Source of the DNA: a virus | Reading direction: 5' to 3' (one strand) | IMG/VR virus record: IMGVR_UViG_3300021185_001145 | Span: 1 to 64,000 of that record | DNA: 64,000 bases | Shown: in pieces, positions 6,310 through 12,891 of the stretch | Numbering within the stretch: position 1 is the first letter of the stretch | How the letters are laid out: every line of letters starts with the position of its first letter | Notes under the pieces: model-generated | Databases searched by the model: none | What the model was told of the DNA's origin: nothing | The model's input: the letters and a program-made list of their open reading frames with translations, nothing else | Made by a program: the position numbers and the translations under genes

Positions 6310-8546
6310 GCCGCAATCTCCATCAGACGGTTTAGCAATACACGGTTTGCTGTTTTGCTCTTAGAGTTTTTCATAAACGCTGTTTTCAATCGTGCTTTTG
6401 AAGCACCAGCATCAACATCTAACCCAGTGTCAGTGGTTGTCATATCATCACCACCAGGGATTAAGAAGTATGACTGGTAGCCAGCATTGTTCACTTCAAG
6501 GAACTTTTTAGAACGAATGCTTTTCACAACGTCTTGGTCGTAAATGCCGTAACGTGCCGCTTGACCACGAATTTCACGAGGACGATTGTCCATGATGAAG
6601 AACCCGATAGTGTTGACACTGTGGCGGTCGCCAATCATTTCGATTAGTGTATTAGTAACTGAGCGATTTTTCACAGTGTATTGTTGCTTGGTCACAGTAT
6701 CTTGGATGACAGTTGTTTTGCGGTAGCCACCGACATAAACACCAGTTTCACGTTTTTCAGTATCACCATCATACTGAACAACTGCATTACATGCGTGGCT
6801 TTCACCGTCAGTCAGGACAACCAAGTTCGCAACTTGAACACGGGTGCGCTCACGGAACTTTTTGATAACATCAGGCATCAGGGTCAATGCATCATCAAGC
6901 GGAGTGCCGCCCAATTGCAAGGCTTGTGGAATATCAAAACGATAGTAACGACCGTTTGCGAGACATTCACGCATTGCCAACATACCCTTACATGCATCAT
7001 TGAATTCTGTCAATTTCATTTCACTGTTGAACAGTGTCATTAAAGACACCTGACGGTCAGAAGGAATTAAAGTACCCACTGGCTGAGACAGCAAATAATC
7101 TTTTTTGATTTTCTGTTTGGCACGGATTTCAAGGCGCTTCATCTCATTACCATCACGATAATAAGTATCCGCAGAGTAGTGGTCAGAGAAAGCATAAACT
7201 TCAAAAGGGATTTTTACTTTCTTGCAGAACATTACAAGGTTCAACAACTGGTCGATAGTCGCCGCCATGTTGCCAGCCATAGAACCAGACCAATCAAGTA
7301 ACATACTGAAACCGTGGTTCTTACCGCCAGTGACAGTAGTAACACGCTTAAACAGGTCATCATTATACTTGTATGAATAGATTTTTGACATATCAAGTTG
7401 ACCAGTTTTAGCAGTTGACGCCCGCTTGAATTCATCAGCCTTTTTCTTCAGTTCGAATTCTTTAACCATGTAGTTCACAACCTTCTGGTTGCTTTTACGC
7501 CACTCAGTCCATTTCGCATCAACTTCAGCCTCAACAGCGGCAGAGGTAAACATTTGTTTGTACTGAGAATTGATTTCACTGAAAGGCACGATAAAATCAT
7601 CAGACTTGAGAGTACCAAGAGTAAGATATTCAAACTCTTGACCACCCTGCTTCATCAGAGTACCTTCATTAGAGCGGAACGCCGCATCAGTCTGGCTTTC
7701 GATTAATTCTTCAGGAGACGAAGGCGTATCATCAATTTCTTCATCATCATAATCGTCATAATCATCATCCTCATAGTCACCAGAACCAGAAGTATCAGTA
7801 TCGTCATCGTCACCATCTTCATCAGAAGCAGTGCCTTTGCCACTTTCGAATTGCTCACCTTCTTCATCATTATCATCAGAACCGTCGGTGTCAGTACCTT
7901 CATTGTCTTGGTCATCATCATCAGAATTGTCACCAGAAGCGCCAGAAAGCAATTCTTCTACTTTCTCTTCCATCTCTTGTTCAGCCTGTTCAATTTGCTG
8001 ACCATAGAGGTCTTGAGAAATCTGCATAACATCTTCAAATGTCTCAGCGGCTTCAATCTTCTGAACCCACTCTGCTTCTTCACCTTCGAACTTGAGGTTC
8101 ACAAGAGTACCTAGTTTGAAGTGAAGATTAAGACGGTCAATGAACGCCATTTCAGTAATGTCTTTACCAGCAATACCGAAGAAATCACGCTCAAGTAATT
8201 CAGCGTAACCTTCACGATATGCCTTTGTAAGACCTGGGTATTTTGCTTTGATTTTCTTCTCAATCCGAGCGTCTTCTACAATGTTCACAAAACCTTTGAA
8301 GGCTGGACCACCAGTAGAGACTGCATCATGCCAACCCGCTTCTGGTGTCCAGAGAGCGTGACCGACTTCATGGCTTGTCATCAAATCATAGAGATTGACA
8401 CTCAAACCATCTTTAAGATTGGGAAGGGTGAGAACACGGTTCTTTACGTCAAAAGATGCAGTCGGCACGTTTTGATGCTGAACAGTTAAGTTCTCTGTCG
8501 CCATCAGTTTGGCGAGTTGGGACTTTGTATTTGCTATCTTATTCAT
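6306..8546 (-). CDS. VWA-domain protein with HEXXH metallopeptidase-like N-terminus (CobT-like)
   Basis: 746 residues from ATG 8546. An upstream in-frame ATG at 8567 is disfavoured because the nearest promoter would begin transcription about 5 bases before it. Residues 59-63 are HEVGH, with NIVEDARIE at 88-96 supplying a third acidic ligand, the layout of a gluzincin peptidase-like domain also seen in CobT/DUF2201 relatives. Residues ~209-280 are almost continuous Asp/Glu/Ser. A C-terminal von Willebrand A domain has MIDAS DWSGS (418-422), a later threonine-containing region (LGGTPLDDAL) and LTDGES. MoxR/VWA pairs act as metal-dependent remodelling machines; the partner ATPase is encoded next. 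Whether the HEXXH site cleaves peptides is untested. Confidence 0.87.
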   Translation of the reverse strand: MNKIANTKSQLAKLMATENLTVQHQNVPTASFDVKNRVLTLPNLKDGLSVNLYDLMTSHEVGHALWTPEAGWHDAVSTGGPAFKGFVNIVEDARIEKKIKAKYPGLTKAYREGYAELLERDFFGIAGKDITEMAFIDRLNLHFKLGTLVNLKFEGEEAEWVQKIEAAETFEDVMQISQDLYGQQIEQAEQEMEEKVEELLSGASGDNSDDDDQDNEGTDTDGSDDNDEEGEQFESGKGTASDEDGDDDDTDTSGSGDYEDDDYDDYDDEEIDDTPSSPEELIESQTDAAFRSNEGTLMKQGGQEFEYLTLGTLKSDDFIVPFSEINSQYKQMFTSAAVEAEVDAKWTEWRKSNQKVVNYMVKEFELKKKADEFKRASTAKTGQLDMSKIYSYKYNDDLFKRVTTVTGGKNHGFSMLLDWSGSMAGNMAATIDQLLNLVMFCKKVKIPFEVYAFSDHYSADTYYRDGNEMKRLEIRAKQKIKKDYLLSQPVGTLIPSDRQVSLMTLFNSEMKLTEFNDACKGMLAMRECLANGRYYRFDIPQALQLGGTPLDDALTLMPDVIKKFRERTRVQVANLVVLTDGESHACNAVVQYDGDTEKRETGVYVGGYRKTTVIQDTVTKQQYTVKNRSVTNTLIEMIGDRHSVNTIGFFIMDNRPREIRGQAARYGIYDQDVVKSIRSKKFLEVNNAGYQSYFLIPGGDDMTTTDTGLDVDAGASKARLKTAFMKNSKSKTANRVLLNRLMEIAA

Positions 8547-8578
8547 AATGTATCTCGCTTTTCTCACTCTATATATGC

Positions 8579-8607
8579 ATTCTACACGGTAGAAGCAGAG
8601 AAGTCAA
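8579..8607 (-). promoter_or_regulatory. Sigma70-type promoter P1 for the VWA gene
   Basis: Minus strand TTGACT (8607-8602), 17-bp spacer, TAGAAT (8584-8579), preceded by AAATAACCAAAATAATCC. Start near 8572 gives a ~25-nt leader to ATG 8546. Confidence 0.7.
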
Positions 8608-8649
8608 GGATTATTTTGGTTATTTCGCAATTAATTTGGAAGCACCAAA

Positions 8650-8686
8650 ACCCCATCAACACTACTAATATAGTGCATAATGGGGT
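8650..8686. promoter_or_regulatory. Two-tier dyad covering promoter P2 (candidate operator)
   Basis: Outer arms ACCCCAT (8650-8656) and ATGGGGT (8680-8686) enclose inner arms CACTA (8660-8664) and TAGTG (8671-8675). The dyad is centred close to the -10 box of P2 (8667-8672) and its start site, the classic position of a repressor operator; it could also be a 5'-end hairpin. Confidence 0.45.
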
Positions 8687-8695
8687 CAATGTCAA
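8667..8695 (-). promoter_or_regulatory. Sigma70-type promoter P2 for the VWA gene
   Basis: Minus strand TTGACA (8695-8690), 17-bp spacer, TATATT (8672-8667). Upstream are several AACCAAAATAA copies (8696-8733). It lies in tandem with P1, 88 bp further upstream. Confidence 0.75.
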
Positions 8696-8727
8696 GGGTT
8701 AATTTGGTTTATTTTGGATTATTTTGG

Positions 8728-9408
8728 TTATTTTATAGCAATCGCACCCACAAACAGATGATTTTGCCAAAATGTCTGAACACTGCTAAAACCAGCATAT
8801 TCAAGCATTTCATTCAATTCAGACCATGTATTTGGCTTTAACATGTTGCGTAACGTCTGTTCTTTGTTCATAATATCTTCTGCGTTGAAACTCTCACGCT
8901 TATGGTCATAGAACATGAATGTCAGTATATCTTGCACTTTAGGAGAGCAAGAATATGTCTTCTCTGCAAAGATAAACGCACCACCCGGATTGAGTGCTTC
9001 ATATACGTTATTCAACACTTCTTGTCTATCTTTGCGTGGCATGAACTGTAGTGTAAAGATTGAAGTGACTAAAGACGCATTGTGCATATGAACATCACGC
9101 ACATCTTCGAAACGCAATTCTAGGTCGTCAACTTCATGCTTACGCATTCTCTCATCCATCGCTTCTTTGAAGCCATCTGCCATTTCAAAACCGACATAAT
9201 GAGCATGTGGCGCAAATGTATTTTGCTCAATCATTGCACCTAGTGTCTTGCCTGTAGAACAACCCAAATCATATACGTTTGTATCGTCCTCAACAAAATA
9301 TTTTGACATCTTAACAATGTCATCGTGTAGTACAGAATACCCACGAATTGATTGGTCTATGTGATTATCGAAACCCTCTTCACGGTGTGCAAAAGTAAAA
9401 TCAGCCAT
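8728..9408 (-). CDS. CmoA-like carboxy-SAM synthase / SAM-dependent methyltransferase-fold protein
   Basis: 226 residues. It follows E. coli CmoA along most of its length: SIRGY (20-24), motif I VYDLGCSTG (45-53), NASLVTSIFTLQFMP (110-124), LNPGGAFIFAEK (139-150), YDHKRESF (167-174) and a C-terminal FWQNHLFVGAIAIK. CmoA converts SAM and prephenate to carboxy-SAM, which CmoB uses for tRNA wobble uridine; no CmoB is visible here. The ATG overlaps the stop of the DNA methyltransferase by 8 bases, so the two are translationally coupled. By eye, the position of E. coli Arg199 (carboxylate contact) reads Glu (K-E-Q for K-R-S), with an Arg one helical turn later, so substrate must be tested. A plain methyltransferase is the alternative. 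Confidence 0.8.
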   Translation of the reverse strand: MADFTFAHREEGFDNHIDQSIRGYSVLHDDIVKMSKYFVEDDTNVYDLGCSTGKTLGAMIEQNTFAPHAHYVGFEMADGFKEAMDERMRKHEVDDLELRFEDVRDVHMHNASLVTSIFTLQFMPRKDRQEVLNNVYEALNPGGAFIFAEKTYSCSPKVQDILTFMFYDHKRESFNAEDIMNKEQTLRNMLKPNTWSELNEMLEYAGFSSVQTFWQNHLFVGAIAIK

Positions 9409-10540
9409 TATTGTATCCCTTCAAAACGTTTTCATAAATGCTAGTTGCAACTGCTTTATACATCAATGGAGCAACTGCACGACCAAGACGCTCTACCTGA
9501 GCATCAAATTCACCTGTCAAAATAAAGTCTTCTGGGAAACCCATCAGACGTTTACACTCTTTAATAGTCAACTTACGATTTGCTTCTGGGTGAAATACAC
9601 CAGACATTCCTCGCTTCTGACCTTGCTGAGTTAGTGTTGGAGATGGCATATCTGGACAAGGGCGTATCATGTTGAAACAACTTGCCTTTGGATTCCATTC
9701 TCTAAACTGTGGGTCACTCGGTTTTGTATGTTTCTTTGGGTTGAACGGAAGAGGTGTGATAAACTTCTTCTGATATGAACCCTCAACAAAATCAAGTAAC
9801 ATCTGAACTTCTTCTTCATCATTCTCAATATCTGCTAGTGCTTCACGCATTGAAATATGCTTGTCGATTGTAGGGGCAGGAAAGATGTTATGCAAGTTTA
9901 AAAAAGACAAACCAACTTTATCTGCTACATCTTCACGCACACAAATAAAGATTGTACGTTCTCTTGCTTGAGGTACGCCATAGTTTGCACCATTCAAAAC
10001 TTCGTATGTAACATTGTAACCAATTGCCTCAAACGCATTGATAAACGCATTCAGTTTACTTTTTGCTTCACCAAATGTGATACCCTTGACGTTCTCTGCA
10101 ACAATTACTTTCGGTTGAATACCTTCTGCAATACGAATGAATTCATAGAACAAATCTTCGATTGCAACTTGCTTCTTTCCGTCAGAGTAACTTTTCTCTT
10201 TACCCCAACCTTTTTCTCGCTTACCAGCAACGGAGAAAGCAGAACAAGGGGGAGACCCATCAAGTATGTCGAGTTCGCCCTTTTGTACTCCTGCCATGCT
10301 AAGGAAGTCTTCTGCGCTGTATTTCTTAATGTCATCAACTAGAACTTTCGTATCGGGAAAGTTTGCAGTGTATGTTTCAACAGCGGCTTCTACAAACTCA
10401 TTAATCAGTAATATGTCTGAACCTGCTAGACGATACCCCAATGAAGAACCGCCACCACCAGCAAAACAACTGATAGTAGTGAACTTCTTTTGAGATGAAA
10501 GTGCTTTCACATCATCAACATTATATTTTTCATATCTCAT
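9401..10540 (-). CDS. C5-cytosine DNA methyltransferase with Asn-to-Arg change in motif X (candidate carboxymethyltransferase)
   Basis: 379 residues with the full M.HhaI-type motif series: motif I ISCFAGGGGSSLGYRLAG (23-40), catalytic motif IV SPPCSAFS (96-103, nucleophile C99), motif VI AENVKGI (148-154), motif VIII QARERTIFI (191-199), motif IX LTIKECKRLMGFPEDF (324-339) and motif X. Motif X reads ERLGRAVAPLM, with Arg354 (codon 9481-9479) where the family has Asn in GNAV/GNSV. The equivalent Asn in M.MpeI, when changed to Lys, permits carboxy-SAM use. It has its own promoter (10573-10601) flanked by direct repeats, and is coupled to the CmoA-like gene. No restriction endonuclease is adjacent, so it modifies phage DNA, probably for protection. 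Confidence 0.93.
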   Translation of the reverse strand: MRYEKYNVDDVKALSSQKKFTTISCFAGGGGSSLGYRLAGSDILLINEFVEAAVETYTANFPDTKVLVDDIKKYSAEDFLSMAGVQKGELDILDGSPPCSAFSVAGKREKGWGKEKSYSDGKKQVAIEDLFYEFIRIAEGIQPKVIVAENVKGITFGEAKSKLNAFINAFEAIGYNVTYEVLNGANYGVPQARERTIFICVREDVADKVGLSFLNLHNIFPAPTIDKHISMREALADIENDEEEVQMLLDFVEGSYQKKFITPLPFNPKKHTKPSDPQFREWNPKASCFNMIRPCPDMPSPTLTQQGQKRGMSGVFHPEANRKLTIKECKRLMGFPEDFILTGEFDAQVERLGRAVAPLMYKAVATSIYENVLKGYNNG

Positions 10541-10547
10541 ATTTTAT

Positions 10548-10596
10548 ACACTTTTCTACGGTTATTTAAAGTATAGTAACACACTTTTCTGCGGTT
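10548..10596 (-). repeat. Pair of 16-bp direct repeats flanking the methyltransferase promoter
   Basis: ACACTTTTCTACGGTT (10548-10563) and ACACTTTTCTGCGGTT (10581-10596) differ at one base and are 33 bp apart, about three helical turns. One fills the -35/-10 spacer and the other covers the transcribed leader before ATG 10540. This looks like a paired operator. Confidence 0.6.
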
Positions 10597-10601
10597 GTCA
10601 A
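10573..10601 (-). promoter_or_regulatory. Sigma70-type promoter for the DNA methyltransferase gene
   Basis: Minus strand TTGACA (10601-10596), 17-bp spacer, TACTAT (10578-10573). The -35 overlaps the end of the upstream asparagine-synthetase-like gene. Start near 10566, 26 nt before the ATG. Confidence 0.75.
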
Positions 10602-11410
10602 GCAAAAAGTGAAGGAGTTGCAGAATAATTTACATAGTCTCTAACCAAGTCCATGGTTCTACCCCTATTGCGATAGTTCAATTCTTTGTCTTCAAGCAAC
10701 TGTTCGAAATACTCAGGAATACCAGCAACCAACTGTAGATTAGCATGTTTACGCTTTTTGGGTAGTTTTTCGAATTCTTCATATGCTTCGATAATTGGTG
10801 CTTTCTGATATGGCTTGTTAAAGAAATCGTGGTCGTACCGCATCATCCACTCTTTCACACTTTCACGCACATAAGGTGCGACTAAGTTCGCTTCTATCTC
10901 TTCACACAACTGTTCTTGCTGTAGAATGCCAGCAGGATTCTCTGCACCAAAGTAATCATTGCGAAACTTATCAAACAACTCTTTCGTATGCTTGAAGTGA
11001 ATGTTTGCACGTTTTGATACACCATACCAACCATCTGCGGCAACACCAGACAATACATGCTTCTCTTTAATATGAGGATAAACATAAAGAAACGGGAATG
11101 TACATTCTACATGTGTCTTCTTCTTACAGTCATAGTAACGCATCAGACGCAAGAAATCATCTTTCACATTATTGACTGGTACATCAATCTCATGGTGATT
11201 CCAACCATATATCTCAGCCGCTTCTTTCGCCGCTAAACTATCGACTGTTTCTTGACCATTCACATACATCGTATATGTGTGTACGTTTTTTCCTAAACGC
11301 ATTGCAGAAAATGCACAAGTCAAACTATCGACACCACCAGACATTAAAACAGCAACGTCTTTTCCAGGTGCTTCATCTTCTACTATTTTTGTTATTAAAT
11401 CATCAATCAT
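10598..11410 (-). CDS. Asparagine-synthetase-like ATP-dependent PP-loop protein
   Basis: 270 residues. PP-loop SGGVDS at 24-29 binds ATP pyrophosphate, and LSGVAADGWYG (120-130) corresponds to the LSGxGADExFGGY block of the C-terminal domain of AsnB. There is no N-terminal glutaminase domain, so it would need ammonia or another amine as nucleophile. AsnB-type domains adenylate a carboxylate and then form an amide. Its start overlaps the dCMP deaminase stop (ATGA), and the carboxy-SAM-linked methyltransferase pair follows directly. I infer a possible role amidating a carboxymethylated base. Other PP-loop roles such as tRNA or cofactor modification are not excluded. Confidence 0.75.
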   Translation of the reverse strand: MIDDLITKIVEDEAPGKDVAVLMSGGVDSLTCAFSAMRLGKNVHTYTMYVNGQETVDSLAAKEAAEIYGWNHHEIDVPVNNVKDDFLRLMRYYDCKKKTHVECTFPFLYVYPHIKEKHVLSGVAADGWYGVSKRANIHFKHTKELFDKFRNDYFGAENPAGILQQEQLCEEIEANLVAPYVRESVKEWMMRYDHDFFNKPYQKAPIIEAYEEFEKLPKKRKHANLQLVAGIPEYFEQLLEDKELNYRNRGRTMDLVRDYVNYSATPSLFA

Positions 11411-11841
11411 TTTATTTTACTTACTTGTACGCCACTACGCAATAAGAACTGAATGCCCTCATCTGTCTTGTAGTGGTCTCTATAATATACAGTATCAATA
11501 CCTGCTTGATATATCAACTTAGCACAGTCAATGCATGGTGATGCTGTGCAGAATAAAATTGCGTCATCTGCGCTATCGTTTCCTCTTGCAATCTTTGTAA
11601 TTGCATTTGCTTCTGCATGTAGCACTTCTTTTTTTGTGTTACCATCTTCATCTTCACATACATTAGACCAACCAGCAGGCATACCGTTGTATCCAATAGA
11701 AATAATTCTATCGTCTTTCACAACAACACAACCCACTTTAAGACGTTCCGCAGAAGATAACTGTGCGTACACTTCTGCGGCGTCCATATGCGCTTTAATG
11801 AATTTGCTCTTCACTATCTGCGCCCTCTTCTGCATCTTCAA
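11407..11841 (-). CDS. cd: dCMP deaminase
   Basis: Up to 144 residues. Zinc and catalytic motifs: HAEANAI (zinc His and proton-shuttle Glu) and PCIDC (two zinc cysteines), with KVGCVVVKDDRIISIGYNGMPAG typical of dCMP deaminases such as T4 Cd. It converts dCMP to dUMP for thymidylate synthesis. The longest frame starts with TTG (11841) and overlaps the upstream gene by 47 bases; ATG codons at 11835 and 11787 are alternatives, the last giving MDAAEVYAQLSSAERLKVG, which aligns with the T4 start. Coupled to the asparagine-synthetase-like gene. Confidence 0.9.
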   Translation of the reverse strand: MKMQKRAQIVKSKFIKAHMDAAEVYAQLSSAERLKVGCVVVKDDRIISIGYNGMPAGWSNVCEDEDGNTKKEVLHAEANAITKIARGNDSADDAILFCTASPCIDCAKLIYQAGIDTVYYRDHYKTDEGIQFLLRSGVQVSKIK

Positions 11842-12196
11842 TCTGCATTTGCTCTAATGCCTCTGCTGGCATTTCTTCATACAACTCTTGGTTCTTATGC
11901 CAGACGTTGAATACGCTTTGAACATCTTCTTCACGGTGCGTTGTGGAATCAGCAAGTTCATCGTATACTTTTTTCTCATACTCACCGAACTTTGGGTTCA
12001 TCCACATGTGAATATCTTCGCCAGTTGCCATATCAGTTACTTCAACGAATACGACTTCTTGTGTCTCTAAAACGAACACTGCGGTCATTGCGTCATCGAA
12101 CTGAAGAACCCAGGAATCACCAAAGTCTTCAAATAAGAATGGTCCGCCTTCGACAATGCGTAGACCTGTTGCTTCAATTAGTTGTTGAAAATTCAT
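11795..12196 (-). CDS. Acidic hypothetical protein (133 aa)
   Basis: Not recognised. The first ~75 residues look like a beta-rich domain (VVFVEVTDMATGEDIHMW within alternating hydrophobic strands), followed by a charged helical C-terminus ending in a run of Glu/Asp/Gln. It has a good ribosome-binding site (GGAGAG before ATG 12196) and lies between the deformylase-like gene and dCMP deaminase, with which it overlaps depending on the deaminase start. No transmembrane segment. Probably a cytoplasmic early protein by operon position. Confidence 0.7.
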   Translation of the reverse strand: MNFQQLIEATGLRIVEGGPFLFEDFGDSWVLQFDDAMTAVFVLETQEVVFVEVTDMATGEDIHMWMNPKFGEYEKKVYDELADSTTHREEDVQSVFNVWHKNQELYEEMPAEALEQMQIEDAEEGADSEEQIH

Positions 12197-12207
12197 AATA
12201 TCTCTCC

Positions 12208-12891
12208 TTAAATAAGTCTATGAATAGCGTACTGTTTACCAAGACGCTTGTTTCGTTTTTTCATTGCCATGTGTTTCTGTAAAGGTGAAACGAACTTCCA
12301 GAAAGGTTTACCTCTACTGAGTGCATAATTCTGAATGTAGTATCTACTCCATTCGTGTTGTACTCTTTCTCTATGCTCCTGATTAGAAACATCATAATAG
12401 ATAATGTCTGCAAATACTGGACGCTCAATATTCAAATACAACGCAGGATAACTTGCAGAAATCTCTCTACCTTTATGACCCTCATCAGATAACGCTTTAA
12501 TTTTAGAATTGATGAATGTCTCATACTCTGGTTCATCATCTGCACGTTGTTCAACAGGTTTTGGGTTTACAATGATAAAGAAATCATAATTGACACCCAC
12601 TTGTGATGCATGAATTGATGGACCGCTTCTGTTCTTTGACATTCTGAACAATACTTCAGCGAGTAAAGATGCTTCCATAACAAAAACAAAACCATCTTCC
12701 ATTTTCAATACAGGTGGTTTATCAAAAGGGTAATGAGCGCATGTTGTAAATGGCTTCATATTCTTTTTATCCAAATCAGTCTTAAAAGAAAAATACTTCA
12801 TAAGTTTCTCTACGTCAGGAACTTGTTGAACACTCTTCATCATTTCAGCGACTTCTTTACGCTCTTCTTTTACTTGTTCTACTTCACTCAT
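12208..12891 (-). CDS. Peptide-deformylase-like protein lacking catalytic residues
   Basis: 227 residues. The three deformylase motifs can be placed in order: GPSIHASQVGV (90-100) for GLAAPQVG, REISASYPALYLNIERP (142-158) for EGCLSxPGxxxxVxRP, and QHEWSRYYIQ (178-187) for QHExDHLxG. The zinc cysteine of EGCLS is absent and the second histidine of HExxH is replaced (HEWSR), so metal binding and deformylation are unlikely. Active deformylases occur in marine T4-like phages, so this appears to be a relative whose active site has been lost, perhaps kept for binding. Start overlaps gp46 stop (ATGA). Family assignment is by eye and moderately sure. Confidence 0.6.
   Translation of the reverse strand: MSEVEQVKEERKEVAEMMKSVQQVPDVEKLMKYFSFKTDLDKKNMKPFTTCAHYPFDKPPVLKMEDGFVFVMEASLLAEVLFRMSKNRSGPSIHASQVGVNYDFFIIVNPKPVEQRADDEPEYETFINSKIKALSDEGHKGREISASYPALYLNIERPVFADIIYYDVSNQEHRERVQHEWSRYYIQNYALSRGKPFWKFVSPLQKHMAMKKRNKRLGKQYAIHRLI

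Noticed and set aside
4872-8546. Cobalt chelatase CobS/CobT function
   Set aside because: Only the broad MoxR/VWA architecture is shared; no CobN or other cobalamin gene is present, so the label was not used as a function.
8582-8656. 24-codon frame in the VWA gene leader
   Set aside because: No ribosome-binding site, and it spans promoter P1; probably chance.
8728-11410. Restriction-modification system
   Set aside because: No endonuclease-like gene adjoins the methyltransferase; neighbours are biosynthetic enzymes.
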